Assembly (NCBI GenBank): GCA_040007095.1
Contig: JBDTVS010000016.1
Location: forward strand, 1-15,119
Origin: JBDTVS01 sp040007095
GTDB lineage: Bacteria > Acidobacteriota > Vicinamibacteria > Vicinamibacterales > CAVVIG01
DNA: 15,119 nt
Reading direction: 5' to 3'
In this document: positions 8,334-15,119 of the stretch, one piece after another
How positions within the stretch are numbered: position 1 is the stretch's first letter
Layout: every line of letters begins with the position of its first letter
Notes under the pieces: model-generated
What the model was told of the DNA's origin: nothing
What the model saw: only the letters and a program-made list of their open reading frames with translations
Databases searched by the model: none
Program-made: the position numbers and the translations under genes

Positions 8334-9379
8334 AGACCGACAAGTCCTCGCCTCCAACCGGCTATCGAGATGCCGGTGTCGACATCGACGCCGGCAACGA
8401 AACCGTGCGACGAATCAAGTCGATCGCCCGCAGCACTTTTACGCCCGGCGTGCTCTCGGAGCTCGGCTCCTTCGGCGGACTCTTCAGGCTGAACACCGAT
8501 CGTTACCGCGAGCCGGTGCTGGTGTCGAGCGCAGACGGTGTCGGCACGAAGCTCAAAGTGGCGTTCATGACCGGCCGGCACGATACCGTGGGCGCCGATC
8601 TCGTGAACCACTGCGTCAACGACATTCTCGTGCAAGGTGCCGAGCCGCTGTTTTTTCTCGACTACCTGGCGACCGGCCGCCTGTCGCCGGACGTGGCCGA
8701 GCAAGTCATCGCAGGCATCGCCCGCGGGTGCCGCGAAAACGGCTGCGCGCTGATCGGCGGTGAGACCGCCGAAATGCCGGGGTTCTACGCCGAGGGCGAA
8801 TACGACATCGCCGGCTTCATTGTCGGTGTCGTCGAGCAGTCGGGCATCATCGACGGGCGCGGTATCGTCCCGGACGACGCGCTGATCGGCCTGCCGTCCG
8901 CAGGCTTGCACACGAACGGCTACTCGCTCGCACGCCACGTGTTCTTCGACCGGTGCGGGCTGACCTCGGACACGCTGGTGCCGGAGCTTGGTGTGACCGT
9001 TGGCGACGCGCTTCTCGCGCCGCACCGGTCGTACCTCGGCGCCATCCGTCCGTTGATTCACGCGGGGCTGATCAAGGGGATGGCGCATATCACCGGCGGC
9101 GGCATCACCGAGAATCTGCCCCGCGTCCTTCCCGCCGGATGTGCGGCGAGCGTCGATCGGTCCGCCTGGGTGGTGCCGTCGCTCTTCACGACCATTCAGC
9201 AGCGGGGTCAGATCGAGGGCGACGAAATGTACCGCGCGTTCAATATGGGGATTGGCCTGGTGCTGGTGTGCGCGGCGTCGGACCAACCGCGTGTCCTCGC
9301 CCTCCTGACAGAGCATCAGGCTGTCGCGATCGGCCGCGTCGAGGCTGGCGATCGGCTCGTGACCTACGTCAACGGCTAG
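8330..9379 (+). CDS. purM: Phosphoribosylformylglycinamidine cyclo-ligase PurM (AIR synthetase)
   Basis: Closes the imidazole ring: FGAM + ATP to AIR. I place the start at TTG 8330, giving 349 residues beginning MKTDKSSPPTGYRDAGVDIDAGN, which matches the usual PurM N-terminus; no ATG or GTG occurs in frame near the first conserved residues, and the frame upstream reads through the HEAT gene in another register. Motifs: SSADGVGTKLKVA (about 66-78), HCVNDILVQGAEPLFFLDYLA, GGETAEMPGFY (143-153) and GGGITENLPRVLP. It is structurally related to each half of PurL. The TTG overlaps the stop of the HEAT gene (8330-8333), so its translation probably depends on ribosomes ending there. Confidence 0.95.
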   Translation: MKTDKSSPPTGYRDAGVDIDAGNETVRRIKSIARSTFTPGVLSELGSFGGLFRLNTDRYREPVLVSSADGVGTKLKVAFMTGRHDTVGADLVNHCVNDILVQGAEPLFFLDYLATGRLSPDVAEQVIAGIARGCRENGCALIGGETAEMPGFYAEGEYDIAGFIVGVVEQSGIIDGRGIVPDDALIGLPSAGLHTNGYSLARHVFFDRCGLTSDTLVPELGVTVGDALLAPHRSYLGAIRPLIHAGLIKGMAHITGGGITENLPRVLPAGCAASVDRSAWVVPSLFTTIQQRGQIEGDEMYRAFNMGIGLVLVCAASDQPRVLALLTEHQAVAIGRVEAGDRLVTYVNG

Positions 9380-9463
9380 ACCAGTTTCGACAACGCTGTA
9401 GCCGTCGCTTCCGGCGCACCGCCTGGGCTGCGTTCCACGAGAACGGTGAACGCATCGAGGGAC

Positions 9464-9477
9464 TGACGGCGCCGTCA
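9464..9477. promoter_or_regulatory. 14-bp perfect palindrome upstream of the acyltransferase gene
   Basis: TGACGGCGCCGTCA is self-complementary over all 14 bases and ends 33 bp before the acyltransferase ATG. It lies in the 131-bp gap after purM, which also contains a short inverted repeat CGTTC-N5-GAACG (9431-9445). The size and symmetry fit a dimeric repressor's operator, but the sequence is GC-rich and chance cannot be excluded. I see no convincing -35/-10 pair beside it. Confidence 0.35.
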
Positions 9478-9510
9478 CGTGCGACGATCGAGAATGCCGG
9501 GCGCTCCTCC

Positions 9511-10590
9511 ATGACATCCACTCGCAGACTGCCGGCGCTGGACACGCTTCGTGCGCTGGCGATTCTGTCGGTCGTCGCGTTTCATTTCCGAGGTGTCTAC
9601 CTCGCCGAGTCGGGCTATCCGTGGCTCCAGACCTTCCTGCAATTCGGCGCTTCGGGAGTCGACCTGTTTTTCGTCCTGAGCGGCTATCTCATCGCGGGTT
9701 TGATCCTCTCTGAATGGCGTCGGACCGGAGGGCTCGATGCCGGGCGCTTCTGGCGGCGCCGCTGGATGCGGACCCTTCCGGCGTACTACGTCGTCCTCAC
9801 GGCGCTGGCGCTGGCGGATTTCGTGGTGCCTCCGGATCACGCCTGGCAGAGCTTTCTGTCGTACTGGGTGTTCCTGCCGAACTACCTGACCGACCTGGTC
9901 AATTGGCGATTTTCGTGGTGCTGGTCGCTGTGCGTCGAGGAATGGTTCTACCTGCTGCTTCCCGTGATCGTGCTTCGGTTGCAGGCGTTTCGCCGGCATT
10001 TCTCGCCGGAGCGAGTGCTCCGTACGATTGCGGTGCTGGCGGTGCTGCTATCGGTGACCGCTCGATTTCACATGTTCCTGCTGCAACGCCGCGGCGCGCT
10101 GGATCTGCACACGGCCTGGTGGACCGTCTATTGGGTGACGCACTATCGGCTGGACGGTCTCGCCACCGGGTTGTTCGTGGCAACGCTGCCGACACTGCGA
10201 TCGCGCGGATGGACGTTCGGGTTGGCCGCGGCTGCACTGAGTGTTCTACTGATCCAGGTCGTCGTGGACGACGCCGGGAGTCCGGCGTACGACTTCCAGA
10301 AATTTCTGATCTCCGCCGTCGCCTTCGGCGCGCTGGTCTACATCTCGGTCGGCGACAACCGCTGGGCCGGCTCCAGGTTTGTCGGTGCGCGATTCATTGC
10401 CGACCACAGCTACAGCCTTTATCTGGTGCACCCGATCCTGCTGAAGGTTGTCGACCGGATGGCGGCAAGCCACCCCCATGCAGGACAATTGGCGTTGATA
10501 CCGCTGACTTTGATGTCGGCGATGTTTTTGCGGCACGGCATCGAGGTCCCTTTCATCAGGCTCCGCGATCGACTCGATGCGACCCGTTAG
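9511..10590 (+). CDS. Membrane acyltransferase 3 family protein (OafA/YrhL-like)
   Basis: 359-residue integral membrane protein of the acyltransferase-3 family, which transfers acyl groups (often acetyl) to surface polysaccharides, lipopolysaccharide or antibiotics. Family motifs in order: RLPALDTLRALAILSVVAFHF with the conserved His at 25; SGVDLFFVLSGYLI (48-61); RRRWMRTLPAYY (82-93); WSLCVEEWFYLLLP (138-151), the variant of the usual SLSVEEQFY; and a C-terminal SYSLYLVHPILLK. About 9-10 hydrophobic segments are visible. No SGNH or other extra domain follows, so this is the membrane domain alone. The ATG at 9511 is the first in-frame start directly before the conserved RLPALDTLR; its ribosome-binding site is weak. 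The acceptor is unknown. It stands between purM and purN with no obvious purine link. Confidence 0.93.
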   Translation: MTSTRRLPALDTLRALAILSVVAFHFRGVYLAESGYPWLQTFLQFGASGVDLFFVLSGYLIAGLILSEWRRTGGLDAGRFWRRRWMRTLPAYYVVLTALALADFVVPPDHAWQSFLSYWVFLPNYLTDLVNWRFSWCWSLCVEEWFYLLLPVIVLRLQAFRRHFSPERVLRTIAVLAVLLSVTARFHMFLLQRRGALDLHTAWWTVYWVTHYRLDGLATGLFVATLPTLRSRGWTFGLAAAALSVLLIQVVVDDAGSPAYDFQKFLISAVAFGALVYISVGDNRWAGSRFVGARFIADHSYSLYLVHPILLKVVDRMAASHPHAGQLALIPLTLMSAMFLRHGIEVPFIRLRDRLDATR

Positions 10591-10613
10591 CGGACTGCAA
10601 GAGAAACGGCCGA

Positions 10614-11003
10614 TGGTACGCCGCTCCCCCTTGCAGGGCCACGACATGAACATCGCCTTTGATATCGAAGATCGGCCGGCCGCGCTGTCGGACCCGCCGC
10701 GATCTGAGGTCGCCATCGTGACCCCGGCTACTTCGCTGCAATGGGAACTCATCCGTGAAGGATCGTGGCTTCGGCGAGCGAGACGACCCCGTGGCATCGC
10801 CGGTGTTGGTGCTCAATCAGGCGTTCGCGCGCAAGTACTTTCCTGGGCAAGACGTCATCGGCAAGCGCATTCGGCCGGGCGAGGTGTTCCGGCCGTGGTC
10901 GGCGCATGTTGCGTCCCGGCGATTGCGGGGTCTCTGGCGGCATTCGTGCCGGCCGCTCACGCGGGCATCCGTCGATCCGATAGAGGCCTTGCGAAGTGAA
11001 TGA
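10614..11003 (+). pseudogene. Decayed ADOP/MacB-type ABC transporter permease remnant
   Basis: Three frames together spell a permease. Frame one gives VRRSPLQGHDMNIAFDIEDRP then PPRSEVAIVTP (to about 10726). The next bases continue as GYFAAMGT in another frame and then stop at 10756. A third frame from 10755 reads VKDRGFGERDDP, VLVLNQAFARKYFPGQDVIG, KRIRPG. This is the periplasmic MacB_PCD region typical of acidobacterial duplicated orphan permeases. Then several hundred residues are missing; at about 10928 SLAAFVPA appears and, after another shift, ASVDPIEALRSE with a stop at 11003, the usual permease C-terminus. So there are at least three frameshifts, one large internal deletion and no N-terminal half. 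The gene is dead. Homology is recognised by eye; no function remains. Confidence 0.8.
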
Positions 11004-11091
11004 AGAATAGCGAACCGTCACCATGTCCAATGCCGAATCGCCGCTCGAGCTGTTCCACGGCCGCGGCTGATAGACTGCTCGGCGGCGCACC

Positions 11092-11727
11092 ATGAGCAGT
11101 CGGCTGGGCATCCTGATTTCTGGACGGGGCAGCAACCTCCAATCGATTGCGACGGCCGCGCAAGACGGCCGCCTCGACGCGACGATCGGCGTCGTGATTT
11201 CCAATCGGCGCGAGGCGGCCGGACTGCGGTGGGCCCGCGCCGCAGGCATTGAGGTGCAATGGATTGATCCCCGCGAGTATGTCGACCGTGCCGCGTACGA
11301 CTTCGCGATCGCAGGTGCGCTGCAGGCACGCCAGATCGACCTGGTGTGTCTGGCCGGTTTCATGAGGCTGGTCGGCAGCCCCCTCCTCGAGTCATTTCCC
11401 GATCGGGTCCTCAATATCCATCCGTCTTTGCTGCCGTCATTTCCCGGGCTCGATGCGCAACGGCAGGCGTTGTTGCACGGCGTGCGGGTCTCCGGCGCGA
11501 CCGTGCATCTGGTCACACCGGAGCTCGACAACGGACCAATCGTTCTTCAGGCAGCCGTCCCCGTCCTCGACGCCGACACCGTGGAGACGCTCTCGGCGAG
11601 GATTCTGATTGAGGAGCACCGGATTTATCCCGATGCGATTCGACTGGTGCTGAACGGCGGCTGGGCGATCGACGGCCGGCGGTTTCTTCGACCGGTGACC
11701 TCCGCGGCCGCCGAGAAGGCCCACTGA
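11092..11727 (+). CDS. purN: Phosphoribosylglycinamide formyltransferase PurN
   Basis: Folate-dependent GAR transformylase: GAR + 10-formyl-THF to FGAR, third step of the pathway and the substrate supply for PurL. The 211-residue protein starts MSSRLGILISGRGSNLQSI with the phosphate-binding GRGSN loop. Catalytic residues by alignment to E. coli PurN are N108 and H110 (VLNIHPSLLPSFPG) and D146 (VTPELDNGPI). Length is normal. The ATG at 11092 is preceded by no strong ribosome-binding site. It lies 88 bp after the dead permease and is separated from purM, beside which it is found in many bacteria, by the acyltransferase and that remnant. Its transcription may depend on its own, unrecognised promoter. 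It converges with the metallophosphoesterase gene. Confidence 0.96.
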   Translation: MSSRLGILISGRGSNLQSIATAAQDGRLDATIGVVISNRREAAGLRWARAAGIEVQWIDPREYVDRAAYDFAIAGALQARQIDLVCLAGFMRLVGSPLLESFPDRVLNIHPSLLPSFPGLDAQRQALLHGVRVSGATVHLVTPELDNGPIVLQAAVPVLDADTVETLSARILIEEHRIYPDAIRLVLNGGWAIDGRRFLRPVTSAAAEKAH

Positions 11728-11731
11728 GTCG

Positions 11732-11776
11732 CCGAACCGAGCAGCGAGTCGCCGGCTGGTGCTCTTCGTGGTTCGG
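11732..11776. terminator. Possible bidirectional hairpin between convergent genes
   Basis: CCGAACCGAGCA (11732-11743) can pair with TGCTC (11760-11764) and GGTTCGG (11770-11776), with a 5-nt bulge TTCGT on one arm and a 16-nt loop. It lies in the 81-bp gap between the 3' ends of purN and the metallophosphoesterase gene, where a shared terminator would be expected. There is no T-tract on either strand, so a Rho-independent terminator is not proven. Confidence 0.35.
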
Positions 11777-11808
11777 ACCCAACCCGCTCGCGCGTTGTCG
11801 ACACTGCT

Positions 11809-12636
11809 CTAGGCGGAGTGCGGGTCCGGCATCAGTGTGAGGATGGCGATTTCCGGCGGGCAGTTGATTCTGATCGGCACGTACACCGTGCCCACTCCGC
11901 GGCTGACGAACAGCGTCGTTTGGCCGCGCCTGGCGGGACCGGCCAGGACTGGAAACTTCTGTTTCGCGATGGCGCCGAGACCCGGCAGCACAATCTGGCC
12001 TCCGTGCGTGTGCCCGGACAGCATCAAGGAAATCTTCAAGGCCGCCGCCTCGGCGAGGCGGCGCGGATCGTGAGCGAGCAGCACCGGGAAGCCGGTCGCG
12101 CCGCGAACGATTGAGGCAATGTCGGATCCGCGCTTGGTCCAATAGCGAATCCCGATGAAGTCGACCGCTTCGCCCTTGACGTTTACGGTCGTACGGGCGT
12201 CCTTCAGCATCTGCACGCCCTTGGCAGCGAGCGCCGCGGGCATGTCGCGATCGTCGTCGTGATTGCCGAGAATACCGAACACCCCGAAAGGCGCGTGAAG
12301 CGGGCCCAGCGCTTCCGCGGCCGCGCGGACGTAGTCGCGGTCGCCCCACGTGACGTAGTCCCCCCCGAGGACGATAACGTCCGGTGCTTCCCGCATGATC
12401 ATCGCGACCGCTCGACGCACATCGTCGTCTGTCACCCAGAGGCTGCGGTGCACGTCGGTGATGAGACCGATGCGAAGCCCGCTCAGCGCCGGGGGAAGTT
12501 TCATCACCGGCAGCGTGGCCCGGGTGATCTCCAGCTGATGGCGGGAATAGAAGAAGCCGTACGCGCCGGTGCCGCCGAGCATCGTCGCGCCCGCGCCAAG
12601 CAGACCGTTGAGGATCGCGCGGCGAGTGACGGCCAT
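11809..12636 (-). CDS. Exported calcineurin-like metallophosphoesterase (YkuE-like)
   Basis: 275 residues on the minus strand. The N-terminus TRRAILNGLLGAGATMLGG has a twin-arginine-like pattern and hydrophobic core, so Tat export or a membrane anchor is likely. Binuclear-metal motifs are complete: D61 and H63 (GLITDVHRS), D93 (VLGGDYV), N125-H126 (LGNHDD), H189 (LLAHDPRR), H209 and H211 (SGHTHGGQI). The order and spacing match the YkuE/YaeI-type phosphoesterases, some of which act on membrane lipids such as UDP-diacylglucosamine; the substrate here cannot be told. TDVHRS replaces the usual SDLH. The ATG at 12634-12636 is the first codon giving the Tat-like leader. It is divergent from tyrS with only 49 bp between the starts. 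Confidence 0.92.
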   Translation of the reverse strand: MAVTRRAILNGLLGAGATMLGGTGAYGFFYSRHQLEITRATLPVMKLPPALSGLRIGLITDVHRSLWVTDDDVRRAVAMIMREAPDVIVLGGDYVTWGDRDYVRAAAEALGPLHAPFGVFGILGNHDDDRDMPAALAAKGVQMLKDARTTVNVKGEAVDFIGIRYWTKRGSDIASIVRGATGFPVLLAHDPRRLAEAAALKISLMLSGHTHGGQIVLPGLGAIAKQKFPVLAGPARRGQTTLFVSRGVGTVYVPIRINCPPEIAILTLMPDPHSA

Positions 12637-12685
12637 CGACTGTTATAGTAAACGGATTGTCACGACCTCGGCGGAATTGGCCCAG
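12637..12685. promoter_or_regulatory. Short divergent intergenic region, probable tyrS promoter element
   Basis: The 49 bp between the metallophosphoesterase and tyrS start codons contain an AT-rich patch, TTATAGTAAA, with a -10-like TATAGT at 12644-12649 on the plus strand. On the minus strand the same patch reads TATAAC, only about 10 bp before the metallophosphoesterase ATG. No good -35 box at 16-18 bp was found for either direction. The element is suggested by position and base composition rather than by a full promoter match. Confidence 0.3.
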
Positions 12686-13960
12686 ATGACGACGCTATAC
12701 GACGAATTGAGCTGGCGCGGCCTCGTGTACGATGCGACGGAAGGTGTTCAAGAGGCGTTTGCCAAGGAACACGTGACGGCGTACATCGGTTTTGATCCCA
12801 CCGCGTCCAGCTTGCACGTTGGCAATCTGCTCGTCCTGATGGCGCTCGCACGTCTTCAACGATTCGGCCACTCGCCGATCGCGATCGCAGGCGGCGGCAC
12901 CGGCCTCATCGGCGATCCGAGCGGGAAATCACAGGAGCGCTCGCTGCTCTCGAACGAACAACTCGAGCAGAATCTCGCCGGCATCCAGGCACAGCTGGCG
13001 CGGTTCCTCGACTTTGAGGTGACCACGAATCCGGCCCGCCTCGTCAACAATGCCGATTGGCTCGGCGCGTGCGACCTGCTTGGATTTCTGCGCGACACCG
13101 GCAAATACTTCACCGTCAACTATCTCCTGCAGAAGGAGTCGGTGAACCGCCGTCTCGAGAGCGAAGACGGGATTTCGTACACCGAGTTCAGCTATCTGCT
13201 CCTGCAGGCGCGCGATTTTCTCGAGCTGTTCGATCGCTTCGGGTGCACGCTTCAGATGGGCGGCAGCGACCAGTGGGGCAACATCACGGCGGGCATCGAT
13301 CTGATTCGCAAGCTCCGCGCGAAAAAAGCGCACGGCCTGGTGCTGCCGCTCGTGACGACCGCGTCTGGCGTGAAGTTCGGAAAGACAGAAGCGGGAGCGG
13401 TGTGGCTCGATGCAGGGCGAACACCGCCGTTTGCGTTCTATCAATTCTGGTTGAACACCGACGATCGGGATGTTCTCCCCTATCTGCGGTATTTCACATT
13501 TCTCGAGCGCGAGGCGATCGTCGCGCTCGAGCATGCGCACGCCGAGACGCCGGAGAAGCGTGAAGCGGCGCGGGTACTCGCGCGCGAGGTGACGACGCTC
13601 GTGCATGGGGCGGAAGAGGCCGTCAAGGCAGAGCACGGTGCGGCGACGTTGTTCTCGGGAGATTTGGGGTCGATGGCTGCGGCCGAACTGCTGCGCGTGC
13701 TTGGCGACGTGCCGTCCACGACGGTGTCGGCGGGCGAGCTTGCACAGCACGCCCTGCCTAAGTGGTTGGCGACCGTCGGCCTCGCGAACTCGAGCAGTGA
13801 AGCGACGCGTCTGATTCGCGGCGGCGGCATCTACGTGAACAACCAGCGCGCCACCGACGAGAAAAAGCGCCTCAGCCGCGACGATGCGATTGGTGGAGAG
13901 ATCATCGTGCTCGGCAAGGGACAGCGACAGAAACACGTGCTTCGTGTGAACCCCGAGTAA
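12686..13960 (+). CDS. tyrS: Tyrosyl-tRNA synthetase TyrS
   Basis: Class I aminoacyl-tRNA synthetase charging tRNA-Tyr. The ATG at 12686 gives 424 residues (the E. coli enzyme has 424) starting MTTLYDELSWRGLVYDATEG; upstream codons in the same frame are not TyrS-like and overlap the divergent gene. Motifs: YIGFDPTASSLHVGN with the HIGH-type HVGN at 44-47; GGGTGLIGDPSGKS (69-82); MGGSDQWGNITAG, the tyrosine-pocket segment; and KFGKT at 230-234, the KMSKS equivalent of the E. coli-type branch. The C-terminal S4 RNA-binding domain covers about 360-424 (SSSEATRLIRGGGIYVNN). The enzyme lies just upstream of the rRNA operon. No T-box leader fits in the 49-bp upstream gap. Confidence 0.97.
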   Translation: MTTLYDELSWRGLVYDATEGVQEAFAKEHVTAYIGFDPTASSLHVGNLLVLMALARLQRFGHSPIAIAGGGTGLIGDPSGKSQERSLLSNEQLEQNLAGIQAQLARFLDFEVTTNPARLVNNADWLGACDLLGFLRDTGKYFTVNYLLQKESVNRRLESEDGISYTEFSYLLLQARDFLELFDRFGCTLQMGGSDQWGNITAGIDLIRKLRAKKAHGLVLPLVTTASGVKFGKTEAGAVWLDAGRTPPFAFYQFWLNTDDRDVLPYLRYFTFLEREAIVALEHAHAETPEKREAARVLAREVTTLVHGAEEAVKAEHGAATLFSGDLGSMAAAELLRVLGDVPSTTVSAGELAQHALPKWLATVGLANSSSEATRLIRGGGIYVNNQRATDEKKRLSRDDAIGGEIIVLGKGQRQKHVLRVNPE

Positions 13961-13967
13961 AGACGGC

Positions 13968-13996
13968 TTGACGTACTCGGTTCTGTACGAGATACT
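13968..13996 (+). promoter_or_regulatory. Candidate promoter just after tyrS
   Basis: TTGACG (13968-13973), a 17-bp spacer and GATACT (13991-13996) form a fair sigma-70-like pair, eight bases beyond the tyrS stop. It could be a distal rRNA promoter. The spacer contains a small imperfect inverted repeat (ACTCG/CGAGA), so the same bases might instead form an RNA hairpin at the end of tyrS. Confidence 0.35.
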
Positions 13997-14149
13997 CTCT
14001 GAACGTTTGGTGGGGCGGGCGAGGCGGAGAGGGTTTCTGGAAAGAAATTCCGCAGCACGTTCGACCAGGTGGATCCGGCGAAGGCAGTCGGCCGACGCCG
14101 GAACGGTGAGCACTTGGATTGGTTAGTTGGAAATCGGGAAGTTGGAAGC

Positions 14150-14181
14150 TACTGCCAGGTAACGGAGATACTGCCAGGTAA
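14150..14181 (+). repeat. Tandem 13-bp direct repeat TACTGCCAGGTAA
   Basis: TACTGCCAGGTAA occurs exactly at 14150-14162 and 14169-14181, start-to-start 19 bp, separated by CGGAGA. Each copy has a small internal dyad (CTG-C-CAG). The pair ends about 150 bp before the -35 of the rRNA promoter, where an activator or nucleoid protein could bind, but it may also be part of a dispersed intergenic repeat. Confidence 0.6.
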
Positions 14182-14333
14182 TTCGAGAGCAGCGTTCCTT
14201 TAGCTCGGACGTCCTTACCCACTCAACCGTCGCGGCCAACGAAACTTAGAGCCTCTAGAGCAACAACGCGCAAAGCAGTCGCGCGTCGAAAAAGCAGCGC
14301 CGAAGAAAAAATGCAGGCGCAGCGATTTAGTGC

Positions 14334-14362
14334 TTGACAGGGTCCAAATGTTCACGTAACCT
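14334..14362 (+). promoter_or_regulatory. rRNA operon promoter (sigma-70 type)
   Basis: TTGACA (14334-14339), a perfect -35, is followed by a 17-bp spacer and TAACCT (14357-14362), which keeps the key T1, A2 and T6 of the -10. It is the best promoter match in the window and lies ~480 bp before 16S. An A-rich patch (14305-14311) sits upstream. The expected start of transcription is about 14369-14370. Confidence 0.7.
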
Positions 14363-14500
14363 CGGAAGGTTCCCCTAAACGCGCTGCGGCCGGCAAGCGG
14401 CGGGCCTTCCTGGCGGAGTCCAGGGCGGTGGGACAGGCAAGTGGTCGGCGGGGCGTCAGGCGCTCCGGCGTTCCTGGAATCGTATCCCGGGCCGCGTCGG

Positions 14501-14536
14501 TTCTTTGAAAACTAGATAGTGCGTGCAAGCACACAC
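14501..14536 (+). promoter_or_regulatory. boxA-like antitermination element with hairpin
   Basis: TTCTTTGAAAACT (14501-14513) resembles the boxA region of rRNA leaders, where NusB/NusE bind to prevent Rho termination. GTGCGTGC (14519-14526) and GCACACAC (14529-14536) can pair with one C-A mismatch to form a short hairpin right after it. The order differs from the boxB-boxA order of E. coli. Confidence 0.5.
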
Positions 14537-14637
14537 AGCCCGTCAAGTTTCCGGGATGAGCAAGGGCGCGTGGAAACACGAATGCCGGCAAGTCACGGCA
14601 ATACGACAATGAGTGTCAGCGAGTGGCGTCGCGCAAG

Positions 14638-14694
14638 CGGACAGTAGCACCAGTCAATTCGTCACCGGCGCAAGCCGGCGGGAGCTACTGTCTG
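14638..14694 (+). other. Nested stem-loop in rRNA leader with GCAA tetraloop
   Basis: GACAGTAGC (14640-14648) pairs perfectly with GCTACTGTC (14684-14692), extendable to 11 bp with one wobble. Inside, CCGGC (14665-14669) and GCCGG (14674-14678) close a GCAA tetraloop (14670-14673), a stable GNRA loop. No T-tract follows. It probably folds in the pre-16S leader and may take part in processing or assembly. Confidence 0.6.
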
Positions 14695-14839
14695 GCGGCG
14701 AACCACTAGACACAAAGACGGATTGAACAACGCAGAGCCAATAAATCGGCCTCGCGTTAATCGAGTTGTGCCTCCAATTGAATCCGACGATGCTGGGCGA
14801 GAGTCCGGCGGATCGAGTTCGAGAGGAAGCCGGCAAATT

Positions 14840-15119
<280 letters not shown>

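Larger units (their letters stand above)
13961..14333 (+). other. Gene-free gap between tyrS and the rRNA promoter
   Basis: No coding region or tRNA is recognisable here. It holds two stem-loops: 14024-14053 (GCGGA/TCCGC enclosing TTTCT-GGAA-AGAAA) and 14074-14102 (TCCGGCG/CGCCGGA with a 15-nt loop). Neither is followed by a T-tract, so they are at best weak terminator candidates for tyrS. Next come two AGTTGGAA copies (14125-14132, 14140-14147), the TACTGCCAGGTAA pair, and an A-rich stretch at 14305-14311 near the rRNA promoter that may act like an UP element. Confidence 0.5.
14363..14839 (+). ncRNA. rRNA operon leader (5' external spacer)
   Basis: About 475 nt between the promoter and mature 16S contain no gene. 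Visible structure: a hairpin CCTGG-CGGAGT-CCAGG (14409-14424), a boxA-like element with an adjoining hairpin (14501-14536), and a long nested hairpin (14638-14694). The RNase III processing stem normally formed with the 16S-23S spacer cannot be assessed because that spacer is outside the window. Confidence 0.65.

Noticed and set aside
11023..11070. 15-residue frame MSNAESPLELFHGRG before purN
   Set aside because: There is no ribosome-binding site or attenuator-like structure, and a frame this short is expected by chance.
12569..12685. Upstream extension of tyrS
   Set aside because: The added residues overlap the divergent metallophosphoesterase gene and do not match TyrS; ATG 12686 gives the family length of 424.
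14055..14075. GTTCGA, resembling a tRNA T-loop
   Set aside because: The flanking bases cannot form the T stem and no acceptor, D or anticodon arms can be placed around it.
13902..14222. Minus-strand frame across the tyrS end and gap
   Set aside because: It covers the tyrS S4 domain in antisense, has no recognisable domain and no ribosome-binding site.

Overview
The window comes from a high-GC bacterium. The closing 16S rRNA fragment (AATCAACGCTGGCGGCGTG near its 5' end), the remnant of an ADOP-type (acidobacterial duplicated orphan permease) protein and the overall gene style suggest Acidobacteriota, probably Vicinamibacteria (former subgroup 6). That placement rests on recognition by eye; no alignment was run.

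Positions 1-9379 hold a tightly packed, plus-strand purine cluster: the 3' end of an M16 zinc peptidase, then purB, purS, purQ, purL, purF, a secreted HEAT-repeat protein and purM. Stop and start codons overlap at M16/purB (GTGA), purS/purQ (ATGA), purQ/purL (ATGA) and HEAT/purM (TTGA), which suggests one transcript with translational coupling. PurS, PurQ and the short PurL form the three-part FGAM synthetase. PurF carries the Cys propeptide and the cysteines of the [4Fe-4S] (Bacillus-like) type. purC is not between purB and purS, where it often sits, and purD, purH, purE and purK are also absent from the window.

Positions 9380-11091 separate purM from purN. They contain a membrane acyltransferase-3 gene, a 14-bp perfect palindrome just upstream of it, and a frameshifted, internally deleted remnant of an ADOP/MacB-type ABC permease. 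The purine set then resumes with purN (11092-11727).

Positions 11728-13960 hold a minus-strand, Tat-like exported metallophosphoesterase convergent with purN, and tyrS transcribed divergently from it.

Positions 13961-15119 are the upstream region and first ~280 nt of an rRNA operon: a hairpin-rich gap with a 13-bp tandem direct repeat, a good TTGACA-N17-TAACCT promoter, a ~470-nt leader with a boxA-like element and a strong nested hairpin, and the 5' part of 16S rRNA.

I found no clear novel defence or mobile system. The most unusual points are the exported HEAT-repeat gene translationally coupled to purM, the acyltransferase plus dead permease between purM and purN, and the repeat and hairpin structures upstream of the rRNA operon.
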